From the IMG/VR virus record IMGVR_UViG_3300008459_000348, positions 1 to 25,186 of that record: DNA of 25,186 nucleotides. One strand, written 5' to 3'. Shown here piece by piece: positions 17,606-25,186 of the stretch. Below the pieces are notes generated by a model. It was not told where the DNA came from and ran no database searches. It saw only the letters and a list, made by a program, of their open reading frames with translations. Position numbers and translations under genes: made by a program. How positions within the stretch are numbered: the stretch's first letter is position 1; each line of letters starts with the position of its first letter. This stretch comes from a virus.

Positions 17606-20600
17606 TTAAGATGTTGTACTAGTTGGTGATACAAACGTACAACCAACACTATCCGTTATTGTTGGTGATTGAACCACCGACCTAGCCGATACAACTGGTA
17701 ACACAACACTATAGTTATTTGGGTTACCGATACCACCACTTATATTCAATGTTTTAGTTGCACCACCAGAACTATTCACACCATAACTCCATGAAGCTGT
17801 TAATGCTTGTGTTGGTAATGTAATAGTTGGTAAAGTACCACTAGCTGTACATCCTTTATTATCAGTTATTGTATATGTTATAACAGCAGAACCAGTTGGA
17901 CTTGGCATATTACCAACAATTTCTTGTTGATGGGTGTTCAATTCAACTGTTTGTTCAGTACCACCATTTACTTTAAATTTAAAAGTGTAAGGTTTTCTTA
18001 AAGTATAACCAGGGTTTATTTCCCAATGAGAGACATTAACTTTAAATGTTACACTATTAGGGTTACACTGTTTAGAATTAGATGTTATTCCATTTGTATT
18101 TACACTTAACCATGAATTAGGTAATCTAATTATACCTTCATTAAATGTAAGTAAACCACTTTCACATTTTTCATCATTTGATTTAAATTTAAAATCAAAT
18201 GAGGTAAGACTTGGGAATGATGCTTTAGGTAGGCTCAATTCCATATCAGTACTAGGACTTACATAATTAGTTGTAATAAAAGGAACCGCACTAGCCCAAG
18301 CACCACCATTATATCTATATTCTAATTTTATGTTAGAATAACCACTATTTGTTGCAAGTATTCTAATTTTATAGTTATCTGGGTCACATTGTTTACTAAT
18401 ACCACTACCAGCACTTAAAATTAAAGGTTGTGGGTTATCAACACCAATTGTAAAATTCTGAGTTGCAGTTGTACCATAACTATCAACAACTGATATTGTG
18501 TAATTACCATCTTTAACATTTTGCTGAGAAGCTACATTAAAGAAATCACCACTTGTTGATGTAGTTGATATCGTGTATGGTGATTTACCACCAGTTATAG
18601 TATAAGCAAACGAACCATTAGTACCTAAATAACAACTTACATTAGATAATGATGTTTGGGTAATTACAATAGCTGTAGGTCCATCTAATTTTAAGTTTTT
18701 AATGATGAGATTTGAAGTTCCGTCACTAATTTTTAATTTATAACCATAACTTGGTGGAGTAGCCCCATCTGATAATATATGACCAGCTAAACCATCAATT
18801 TTGAACGGTACTTGCGTTAAATTACCACTTTCTACAACTGTTACCCCATCACTTTTGTAAAGTGTGTATGTATATGTACCACTTCCACCACCAACAGAAT
18901 CAATTGTTATTTCACCATCAACTGATTGTGGGTTAGTTATCATTTTTGATACACTAGCATTTCCGTATAAAGGTGCTGGTCCATCAACTGCTACTGTAAT
19001 AGTAGCGTTATTACCATTTGCATCAATAACTTCTATTTCATAAGTACCAACTGGTAAATTTAAAGTAGTATTACTTGGTTGACCAGAACCATCTAAAGCG
19101 ATGGTACCATTACCATTTGTTGGTCCACTATATGTATATGTAAAAGGAGATGTACCACCAACTACACTAAACACAATACTACCTTGTCCACTTGAACTAG
19201 TCGCAGCGTTAGATGTAAATAATATGTTAAATTCTTTTTCTTTTTCTGGAATACATCTAGCAAAAAACTTCTGATTTAATTTTTCAACGGCACCTCTACC
19301 TGGTTTTAAACCAAAATAAAAGAAATAAGAGTTATTAATAGCTTGACCAAAACTAGTATCTGAATTAGTTTGATATCCTCTAAAATCTAAATAATTTTGA
19401 CCATTATGGGTTGTGTCAGATGCAAAAGGATAAACCCATGTATTCGTTATATTAAAATCAGTCGAAAAAGGCATCGAAGAATAAGGGAAAGGTGTTGTTA
19501 ATTGCATAGGATAATCTTTATTTAAATAATAAAAAACATCTCTAAAAAATTTACCACCACCATCATCAATATCAGATATACCTATAGTACTATCTGGTGA
19601 AATAGTCGCAGTACCAGCACCATCTCTAAGTTCATCAATATCAACACCAAATTCACATAAATGTCTTATATTTAAAACTTGCCTATAATTAGACCTTAAA
19701 CCAGTACAATCAATATCAAAAAATAAACCTAGAATAGCTGGTGTTAATGTAACCATACCAGTTGTTTCAACACCATCAGCACTATTATCATTCACAAATT
19801 CAACAGTATCTGGTGGCATTTTATATGTTGTTGGTATTAAATAATTTTGTAACTTTGGAATACCTTGCCAATCGCAATCAAATACAGAACCTAAACAAAC
19901 TAAATCAGTAGCAAACAGTCTATGTTTGGTATCATGTTTTGTTGATGCGTAATACAAATCTTCACCATATCTTATACCATTTATGATTGTCACAACTTTT
20001 TTAGCAACACCTTCTCTAACTAGAGTTTCATGTGTTTTATTTTGACATTTTTCAGAGTTACTTAAAACGTTGTTGTCTGATGAATAACATGTGTCTAATA
20101 TGTAATTATTCCTACAGTTATTATCCCCAACATTATTGTTGTTACCGTCAACACCCCCTAGACTGAAAAAATCTGGGTTACAATCATATTCACAAAATAA
20201 CTCTCTACCTCTCCTTTTATATTTGTATTTAAGTAAAAACCCAAATAAACTACCATTTAACCAATCACCATAAAAATCAAATTGGAACATGTTTAACGCT
20301 TTTGCTATAACGAAAGCAACACAGTTATCGTAACCAGCTGCGCTATAACCATCTTCTGGAATACCAGTGTTTGGTGCGCCTGGGTAAAAATCAATATTAC
20401 CATATTCCAATACAGCTTCATAATGTCCACCTCTCATACCAGAATGACAACTATCTGGATTACCACAAGTAGGTTTTTTACAACCAGGAGCAAAAGTATT
20501 CTCTTCACCCTCTTCAAAAGGACACTTTAAAACAACACATTTAACATAACTAGGTAGTCCTATAATCCAATTACACGTGAAAGAAAGAAATTTTAACAAT

Positions 20601-22168
20601 CTATAACAACCCCCTAACCATGAAGGTAATTCAAATGTACATTCTTGGGATTTTTGACATAGATTTGACATTAAACCATTCCAAAAACCTATTAATTTTC
20701 TAAAAATCCAAATAAAGAAATTAACAATAGGGAATATGGCAACATTTAAAACCCAAATAATAAAAGTGATAATTTTAATAATAATACATATAATTAAAAA
20801 TATTGGGTTAAATTCAGTATTAACTCTATTAAATGGTGGTGGTGTTTTATTTCCATCACTATCAACATCTTTTAAACCAGTAAAAGCTCTAGTCCCTTCT
20901 CTACCATTAATTTGAAATCTAGGAATAAAGTTTTTTACGGTATAAATTTTATTCCAATAAACATCTCTAAAACTAGTATCTTTTGTTTTTTCATCAAAAG
21001 TATAATCTATTTCAGATTTTGTTCTAGGATTGTTAGGTACTAAAAATTTGGCTCTTGTTCTTAATCTACCTTCACCACCAGTATTATTCATACCTATTTT
21101 AAACCTAAGTCTAGCTCGTGTTGGTATACCCTTGTTTGTGTCTTCTGTTGGGACTAAATTACCAAATTCATCAGTTATTTTGTAATCTAAATTCATCGGT
21201 ATCTGATAAGCCCATACACCATCTTCATCAATTAAATCACCATCTCTTATGTCAAAAGGTTCTATAGTATCATCTAATGTTTTTCTAAGCATTTCGATTT
21301 TACCCTCACCAGAAATTAAATTAGCAACATTACCTAGTTTCTTTCTAGGTCTACATCTTTTGTTGACACTGTTTTTATCGTCATCACCAAAAATACTACC
21401 CATAAAAATAGCTGAAGGTGTTATTGTAAAATTCATATCAACATCAGCTCTACTAATACCGACTTCACATGTTTCTGAATCACCCCAGAAAGGTCTAACA
21501 AAAACAGCTGTACTACTACTTTTAACTTGTATTAATCTATCTAATAATTTACCAGCTTTATATTTTGTAGTACTTTCAAATAAATCAACTGGTGCACCTT
21601 CACTTATTGAATCGTAAGGTCTTTGAGAATAAATACCAATGTCTGAAATATCAGCATCCACATGAATAGTATATGAACCTAATGGGACACCAAAAAACAT
21701 AAAGTCACCAGCTTCATTAGTAGTAGTTGTAAATTTATAATATTTACAATAAACATATTCTAATTCTGGATTATCTAAAATTTCTCTTTTATTAGGAAAA
21801 GTACCTATAGGTGTAAAACATTCATTGTTTGTTTCACTAGTTTTTGGTAATAGATTATATCTAATACCTTCAGAATCCTTATCAGTTATAATTTCATATG
21901 GGTATAAACCTCTAATAATTGAATTTTCTTTATCTTCATCATCTAATGGTATAAAAATACTAACTCTAGCGTTTGGTAATCCAACGCCACCATTAAAGAA
22001 AACTCTACCTACAACCGCACCATAATCAGAACAAAAATTTCTATATGCATCTTCATCACTTATTTTTAACGATAAGACTTCCAGAAAGTCAAATTCTTGG
22101 TCTATTTTTACTTTAACATATGTATCATTACCGTTAGGTTGAGTTCTTATCCTAATTGTTTCTGACAT
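17606..22168 (-). CDS. Giant mosaic tail protein: carboxypeptidase-regulatory-like fold, hydrophobic segment, SprB/PKD-like repeats (1520 aa)
   Basis: Domain order by eye: residues about 52-172 resemble a carboxypeptidase-regulatory-like/CnaB beta sandwich (VVGRVFFNGGVGLPNARVSI, later NEAGDFMFFGVPLGSYTIHV). A long beta/charged region follows. Residues 453-497 form a strongly hydrophobic stretch (FLIICIIIKIITFIIWVLN onward), able to make one or two membrane spans. Residues about 500-780 are Cys-rich with a KYKRRGRELFCEYDC motif. From about 977 to the end there are several Ig-like modules; the first (977-1064) and third (1160-1245) fit the SprB/PKD pattern: G-x-G-S-I, V-x-G-G-x-S-P-[FY]-T, then GTYEIEVIDANGN or GNYTISVVDSYGT. 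There is no signal peptide. The gene lies 5 bases after the small membrane-protein gene. It is probably a baseplate-linked adhesin or host-envelope-contact protein; function is inferred. Confidence 0.75.
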   Translation of the reverse strand: MSETIRIRTQPNGNDTYVKVKIDQEFDFLEVLSLKISDEDAYRNFCSDYGAVVGRVFFNGGVGLPNARVSIFIPLDDEDKENSIIRGLYPYEIITDKDSEGIRYNLLPKTSETNNECFTPIGTFPNKREILDNPELEYVYCKYYKFTTTTNEAGDFMFFGVPLGSYTIHVDADISDIGIYSQRPYDSISEGAPVDLFESTTKYKAGKLLDRLIQVKSSSTAVFVRPFWGDSETCEVGISRADVDMNFTITPSAIFMGSIFGDDDKNSVNKRCRPRKKLGNVANLISGEGKIEMLRKTLDDTIEPFDIRDGDLIDEDGVWAYQIPMNLDYKITDEFGNLVPTEDTNKGIPTRARLRFKIGMNNTGGEGRLRTRAKFLVPNNPRTKSEIDYTFDEKTKDTSFRDVYWNKIYTVKNFIPRFQINGREGTRAFTGLKDVDSDGNKTPPPFNRVNTEFNPIFLIICIIIKIITFIIWVLNVAIFPIVNFFIWIFRKLIGFWNGLMSNLCQKSQECTFELPSWLGGCYRLLKFLSFTCNWIIGLPSYVKCVVLKCPFEEGEENTFAPGCKKPTCGNPDSCHSGMRGGHYEAVLEYGNIDFYPGAPNTGIPEDGYSAAGYDNCVAFVIAKALNMFQFDFYGDWLNGSLFGFLLKYKYKRRGRELFCEYDCNPDFFSLGGVDGNNNNVGDNNCRNNYILDTCYSSDNNVLSNSEKCQNKTHETLVREGVAKKVVTIINGIRYGEDLYYASTKHDTKHRLFATDLVCLGSVFDCDWQGIPKLQNYLIPTTYKMPPDTVEFVNDNSADGVETTGMVTLTPAILGLFFDIDCTGLRSNYRQVLNIRHLCEFGVDIDELRDGAGTATISPDSTIGISDIDDGGGKFFRDVFYYLNKDYPMQLTTPFPYSSMPFSTDFNITNTWVYPFASDTTHNGQNYLDFRGYQTNSDTSFGQAINNSYFFYFGLKPGRGAVEKLNQKFFARCIPEKEKEFNILFTSNAATSSSGQGSIVFSVVGGTSPFTYTYSGPTNGNGTIALDGSGQPSNTTLNLPVGTYEIEVIDANGNNATITVAVDGPAPLYGNASVSKMITNPQSVDGEITIDSVGGGSGTYTYTLYKSDGVTVVESGNLTQVPFKIDGLAGHILSDGATPPSYGYKLKISDGTSNLIIKNLKLDGPTAIVITQTSLSNVSCYLGTNGSFAYTITGGKSPYTISTTSTSGDFFNVASQQNVKDGNYTISVVDSYGTTATQNFTIGVDNPQPLILSAGSGISKQCDPDNYKIRILATNSGYSNIKLEYRYNGGAWASAVPFITTNYVSPSTDMELSLPKASFPSLTSFDFKFKSNDEKCESGLLTFNEGIIRLPNSWLSVNTNGITSNSKQCNPNSVTFKVNVSHWEINPGYTLRKPYTFKFKVNGGTEQTVELNTHQQEIVGNMPSPTGSAVITYTITDNKGCTASGTLPTITLPTQALTASWSYGVNSSGGATKTLNISGGIGNPNNYSVVLPVVSARSVVQSPTITDSVGCTFVSPTSTTS

Positions 22169-22173
22169 AAAAC

Positions 22174-22527
22174 TTATTTAATTTCGTGTGTTATTTCGTC
22201 AACATCTAATAATGTAACGTCATCTTCATTTAGTTCATCTAAATCATAATAATCATCATCATCATCGTCATCATCGTTTCTTGTTAAAGCTTTACCCATT
22301 ATTTTAAAAACAATTTCTTTAACACTAAAACTTTGATTTAATACAACAATCTGAAATATAAACCAAATTATTGCAATGTTTATAATTGGTAGTGCTAAAA
22401 TAGCTAACATAAAAGCAAAAACTTTTAATGTATAAAAACCAACTCTTCTTAATTTAGCATTTACGGTTAAGTCACCGAATTTAATACTATTATCATTTGA
22501 AACATTTCCTTTGCATCCGCAACCCAT
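22174..22527 (-). CDS. Small membrane protein with MGCGC start and poly-aspartate tail (117 aa)
   Basis: The N-terminus is MGCGCKGN, two Cys in five residues but not a lipobox. Residues 33-64 are almost entirely hydrophobic (FYTLKVFAFMLAILALPIIN, then IAIIWFIFQIVVL) and would span a membrane once, or twice as a tight hairpin broken at LPIIN. The C-terminal third is highly acidic: eight Asp in a row (85-92), then YYDLDELNEDD and further acidic residues. A basic patch (KLRR, 25-28) precedes the hydrophobic part. It lies between gp6/J and the 1520-residue protein, which also has a hydrophobic segment, so the two may act together at a membrane. I recognise no family. A holin is an alternative for a small membrane protein, but the place and acidic tail do not favour it. 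Confidence 0.7.
   Translation of the reverse strand: MGCGCKGNVSNDNSIKFGDLTVNAKLRRVGFYTLKVFAFMLAILALPIINIAIIWFIFQIVVLNQSFSVKEIVFKIMGKALTRNDDDDDDDDYYDLDELNEDDVTLLDVDEITHEIK
22252..22275 (-). repeat. ATC/GTC triplet run encoding eight aspartates
   Basis: Eight consecutive triplets (seven ATC and one GTC on the plus strand) encode Asp85-Asp92 of the small membrane protein. Near-perfect trinucleotide runs can change length by slippage in whole codons without breaking the frame, so tail length may vary among relatives. Confidence 0.7.
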
Positions 22528-22591
22528 AATATATTTTTTTTTTTAATTGTTATTTGATTAAATATATACTTTTTAAATGAATAAATAAATG
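22528..22591 (-). promoter_or_regulatory. 64-base A/T-only-like spacer between gp6/J and the small membrane protein
   Basis: This is the largest gap between the start of the tail block and its left half. On the minus strand it contains GTATATATTTAAT and an 11-A run just before the ATG at 22527. No Shine-Dalgarno sequence, hairpin or convincing terminator is visible. It could hold an internal promoter, as its length is unusual for this block, but no specific element can be assigned. Confidence 0.2.
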
Positions 22592-24406
22592 TTATTGCTT
22601 CGCTCTAACTAATATATCTTTATTAGGGTATTTTATTTCATACATTGTTGTTGCTTCACCAAATATAGTCATATCTTCCAAATCTATTTGTCTTGATGGT
22701 ACATCAATATAAAATTGTGAAATTTCATTTAAACTATATTGACCACCACCAACTTTATTAAACATTCTTAATTGGATGACGTTCAGTACTCCACCTATAT
22801 TATTTAATGTTTCAATAAGTGGTGAAATGTATATGTTTTCACCCATTTCATATTTGTTTATATCAAAAAACTTTCTAACTTCTGTAATCGCTTTTGATAT
22901 TACTTGAGATTGTGGAACATTTTTATCAATAAATAAATCTAGTTCAACTGATATATTAACAATTCTACCATCTCTAACATTAACATAATCATTTAACATT
23001 CTATAATCAGCTAAATAATTAGATATATTATTTTTTAAAGTAGATGTTGATTCATTTGATAGATGACCAGCAGAATCTAAACCTAATATATAAACACTAA
23101 TTTTATTTAGTTCTTCAAACACACCACATCTAAAAGGTGCACCAAATTTACCAGGCATTTGTGCGATTCTAGTTTGATAGTCTTTTATTGTAACAGCTCT
23201 ATTTTGTGATGCAAAATTATATCTTATCATATTTCTTATTTCCTCAACACTTGGTTCGCTTTTACCACCAATAGCTGGAAATAAATTATTAACTTTTAAA
23301 GAACCCCTTACCAATTGATTAATTTGTCTATCTGGTCCGTTAACACTCATGTTAACTATACCAAAATTTTTTATAACATTTGGCCCTATATTTGAATCAG
23401 CACCACCACCAACTCTATATTTTATAAACATAGTTGTATTAGGTGTTGGTATTTCACCTAGTGACATGTTATTAATGAAATCACCTATTTGATTAACCAA
23501 AGCTGGATTGCTATCGAATTCACATAAGCTAGAAATATCTTGACTACCAGAACCAAAAGTTATTTTTGTAAAACCTAAATCTGTATATTCTCTAATAAAT
23601 TTTTTGTTAACACTAACCCATTTTCCTGGAGTAACTGTAGATGAGTCAGTTGGTCTAGTAGTATCTACTATAAAAACTTTATCTTCAGCTAAAGCATCAA
23701 CTTCATACCATCTATTATCTGGATTAGCAAATTCTTCTAAACTAGGTGTCACTGGAATATTTGTACCATCTATAGTTATTATTGAATCTACTGAGATGAC
23801 ATCATTATCTGGTAATATTATATCTAAAAAAGGCCTAGAATCAACGGTAGCTATTACTTTTTTTAATATTTTAGAATAACCATTCGTAACTATTTCTCTT
23901 TTAGTTAAAGTATAATTTTTTAATGAACCATTTGCATTAAAATTAGGGATTATAATCCTATTAGGTATTCCATTAACGTTAAATGGTGATGAAAAATCAA
24001 CATCATCATTTAATTCAAATATTTTACCAGCACCAGAAACTTGTGAACCAGATTTCAACATTGGAGCGTATGATACATCAAAACTATCACCAAATGGTGG
24101 TAACGTTATACTTATATCAACTATTGTTGCACTAGCTCTTCTCCCTGGTATTTTTAACCCAAACGTTCTAGCTAAAGATAAGACTGACTTTTTTTCTTGA
24201 GCATAATCGATTTGTGTTTCAGCAAACATCCTATCTGTATTATATGATAACATATCACCTACAGCAGCATTTAATTCTAATAACATCATACCTACTGACG
24301 CATCATTAAAATCATTAAAAATATCTGGATAATATTGTTTAACATAATTTATTAAATCGGTTCTTATGTCAACAAAGTTTCTTGATGAATAATTTACATT
24401 TGGCAT
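22592..24406 (-). CDS. gp6: Baseplate wedge protein, gp6/J-like (604 aa)
   Basis: This is the baseplate wedge subunit of contractile tails (T4 gp6, P2 J; Baseplate_J family), which with gp7/I and gp25 forms the inner ring that triggers sheath contraction. Residues about 30-90 carry the classic N-terminal pattern: FNDFNDASVGMMLLELNAAV, GDMLSYNTDRMF, then YAQEKKSVLSLARTFGLKIP. Residues about 325-340 (YRVGGGADSNIGPN) and about 395-425 (AVTIKDYQTRIAQMPGKFG) are also typical, the latter of the domain in which gp6 homologues continue after the J fold. Length is close to T4 gp6 (about 660). The start is ATG, 3 bases after the gp25 stop, with an A-rich leader. Gene order gp25-gp6 is the usual one, which strengthens the call. 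Confidence 0.92.
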   Translation of the reverse strand: MPNVNYSSRNFVDIRTDLINYVKQYYPDIFNDFNDASVGMMLLELNAAVGDMLSYNTDRMFAETQIDYAQEKKSVLSLARTFGLKIPGRRASATIVDISITLPPFGDSFDVSYAPMLKSGSQVSGAGKIFELNDDVDFSSPFNVNGIPNRIIIPNFNANGSLKNYTLTKREIVTNGYSKILKKVIATVDSRPFLDIILPDNDVISVDSIITIDGTNIPVTPSLEEFANPDNRWYEVDALAEDKVFIVDTTRPTDSSTVTPGKWVSVNKKFIREYTDLGFTKITFGSGSQDISSLCEFDSNPALVNQIGDFINNMSLGEIPTPNTTMFIKYRVGGGADSNIGPNVIKNFGIVNMSVNGPDRQINQLVRGSLKVNNLFPAIGGKSEPSVEEIRNMIRYNFASQNRAVTIKDYQTRIAQMPGKFGAPFRCGVFEELNKISVYILGLDSAGHLSNESTSTLKNNISNYLADYRMLNDYVNVRDGRIVNISVELDLFIDKNVPQSQVISKAITEVRKFFDINKYEMGENIYISPLIETLNNIGGVLNVIQLRMFNKVGGGQYSLNEISQFYIDVPSRQIDLEDMTIFGEATTMYEIKYPNKDILVRAKQ

Positions 24407-24409
24407 ATT

Positions 24410-24796
24410 TTATATTTTTATTATTACCATGTCTGATGATTCAAAAACACCATCAGTTATTGTATAACTTAAAGAAACAACAGCAGCATATTCTGACTCT
24501 GGTGATTCTTCAATTAGTATTTCATTTAATTTTAAATTTGGTAAAAATCTTTTTACGACTGTTCTTATTTCCTCTTTTATACCTTCTTGTGTCATTGCAT
24601 CATTAGGTTCAAAAATAAAACGTAATAAATCAGTACCAAAATCTGGATTATATAATCTTTGACCCCTTCTTGTTAATATTAAATGTAGCAAATCAGCTTT
24701 AATCGCTTGATTGGCTTGTTCAGTTAAATCTAAAAAAAACCCTTTAGGACTATCTTTAAAGGGATAATTTATATTTATGTATTTACCGTTTGCCAT
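24410..24796 (-). CDS. gp25: Baseplate wedge protein, gp25-like (128 aa)
   Basis: A small baseplate wedge protein of the gp25/TssE family (GPW/gp25), which links the inner baseplate to the first sheath ring. Residues 40-64 read ILTRRGQRLYNPDFGTDLLR then FIFEP, matching the family pattern T-x-x-G-[EQ]-R-x(3)-P-x-F-G-x-x-L; the usual E of the G-E-R is Q here. The N-terminus (YININYPFKDSPKGFFLDLT) is also typical for T4-like members, and the length is normal (T4 gp25 is 132). It is the first gene of the tail block, after a 110-base gap holding a terminator. The start is ATG at 24796 with leader AATAAATAAAGTT, lacking a clear Shine-Dalgarno sequence. Confidence 0.93.
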   Translation of the reverse strand: MANGKYININYPFKDSPKGFFLDLTEQANQAIKADLLHLILTRRGQRLYNPDFGTDLLRFIFEPNDAMTQEGIKEEIRTVVKRFLPNLKLNEILIEESPESEYAAVVSLSYTITDGVFESSDMVIIKI

Positions 24797-24857
24797 AACT
24801 TTATTTATTAGATAAATATAATACTAAAAGATTTTTATAAGTAAATATGGTAAATAA
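24797..24857 (-). promoter_or_regulatory. Likely promoter region of the tail gene block
   Basis: A 61-base A/T-rich stretch lies between the nrdA terminator and the gp25 ATG. Since transcription from nrdA should stop just upstream, a promoter for the tail block is expected here. On the minus strand it contains TTATAAAAATC, TAGTATTATATTTATC and the ATATTTAT motif (24819-24812) seen in other gaps. A -10-like TATTAT is present but no clear matching -35 or Bacteroidetes TAnnTTTG box. Position-based inference. Confidence 0.4.
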
Positions 24858-24885
24858 AAAAAGGGGTTATAAAAAACCCCTTTTT
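24858..24885 (-). terminator. Intrinsic terminator after nrdA
   Basis: Bases 24858-24868 (AAAAAGGGGTT) and 24875-24885 (AACCCCTTTTT) form an 11-bp stem with a 6-base loop. On the minus strand the stem is GGGG-rich and followed by a T-run, as expected for Rho-independent termination 21 bases after the nrdA stop. The A/T arms make it symmetric, so it could also work for plus-strand transcripts, although no plus-strand gene is seen. Confidence 0.85.
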
Positions 24886-24906
24886 ATTTATTATTTAATA
24901 TAATTT

Positions 24907-25186
24907 TTAAGCTGAACAACCAAAACATTCAAATTGACTATCTTTAGGTTTTTCAACTTGAGTTATTTGATTGGAAGCTAATTTTTTATTAGCTTCTAAT
25001 TTAGATTTAGTTCTAGTGTAATAAACACCAGTTTTTAAACCACCTTTCCAAGCATACATAAGAGCTGAAGCTATTTTAGCATATTTAGCATCAGAGTGAT
25101 ACACATTTAATGATTGTGATTGGTCAACATACTTATTTCTAATTATAGACAAATCCAATAATACTTTTTGTGGTATTTCCCATACA
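24907..25186 (-). CDS. nrdA: Ribonucleoside-diphosphate reductase large (alpha) subunit, C-terminal end only
   Basis: The frame is open to the right edge, so only the last 92 or so residues are present. NrdA reduces ribonucleotides to deoxyribonucleotides for DNA synthesis. Visible family signatures are VWEIPQKVLLDLSIIRNKYV then DQSQSLNVY, the typical YVDQSQSLN region, followed by YAWKGGLKTGVYYTRT, the conserved K-G-L-K-T-G-x-Y-Y-x-R-T with the barrel tyrosine pair. The C-terminus ends ECFGCSA; the Cys-x-x-Cys pair is the mobile dithiol that passes electrons from thioredoxin or glutaredoxin to the active site. These features fit class Ia rather than class II or III. Large phages often carry such genes to supply nucleotides during replication. 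It ends before a terminator and so belongs to a separate upstream transcription unit. Confidence 0.93.
   Translation of the reverse strand, partial: VWEIPQKVLLDLSIIRNKYVDQSQSLNVYHSDAKYAKIASALMYAWKGGLKTGVYYTRTKSKLEANKKLASNQITQVEKPKDSQFECFGCSA

Noticed and set aside
21332-21350. Inverted repeat ACCTAG-7-CTAGGT
   Set aside because: Only 6 bp, inside the 1520-residue coding region and away from any start or stop; probably chance.
21249-21617. Plus-strand open frame of 122 codons
   Set aside because: It lies wholly antisense to the long 1520-residue gene, has no recognisable domain, and no plus-strand gene is otherwise seen.
24382-24606. Plus-strand open frame of 74 codons, Leu-rich
   Set aside because: Antisense to the clear gp25 and gp6 genes; its Leu/His-rich composition is the shadow of A/T-rich coding on the other strand.
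1-25186. Possible tRNA genes, CRISPR arrays, insertion sequences or attachment sites
   Set aside because: The gaps between genes are too short (at most about 110 bases) to hold them, and no cloverleaf-like, spaced-repeat or terminal-repeat structure was seen.

Overview
The window is part of the virion-assembly region of a large tailed phage with a contractile, T4/P2-type tail. The most likely host is a member of the Bacteroidetes (Flavobacteria-like). Four things point that way: very AT-rich DNA (roughly 70% by eye), one long co-directional gene block on the minus strand, gene starts preceded by A/T-rich leaders with no Shine-Dalgarno sequence (usual in Bacteroidetes), and a tail protein carrying SprB/PKD-like repeats of the kind found in Bacteroidetes surface adhesins. 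The only genes I identify firmly by family are a gp25-like baseplate wedge protein, a gp6/J-like baseplate wedge protein and the C-terminal end of a class I ribonucleotide reductase large subunit.

Layout, read in the direction of transcription (right to left). The C-terminal end of nrdA (25186-24907) is followed by a strong intrinsic terminator (24858-24885). A new, almost gapless block then begins at 24796 and runs off the left edge: gp25 (24796-24410), gp6/J (24406-22592), a small membrane protein with an eight-aspartate run (22527-22174), a 1520-residue mosaic protein (22168-17606), a 600-residue protein (17599-15797), two similar-sized proteins (281 and 291 residues), a 46-residue gene not found by ordinary length cut-offs (14093-13953), a 307-residue protein, a 925-residue protein with a tail-protein-I/gp7-like helical segment, a 1096-residue protein with coiled coils and a PA14-like domain, a 724-residue fibre-like protein, small proteins of 195 and 80 residues, a 639-residue fibre-like protein, and an open-ended gene (1847-1) whose N-terminus resembles tail-fibre attachment domains.

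The order gp25, gp6, gp7-like, then fibre-like proteins follows the general logic of contractile-tail clusters: inner wedge first, peripheral adhesion proteins last. I infer that the block builds the baseplate wedge and a large peripheral adhesion apparatus. Overlapping TAATG junctions and gaps of a few bases suggest translational coupling and stoichiometric expression.

The less ordinary features are the hydrophobic segments in two predicted tail proteins, the SprB-like modules in the 1520-residue protein, an identical FDLEDF N-terminal tag on two otherwise different proteins, a cysteine-packed C-terminal third in the 925-residue protein, and a recurring CATATTTATA-type motif concentrated in the few intergenic gaps. 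No tRNA, rRNA, CRISPR, transposon or plus-strand gene could be supported.
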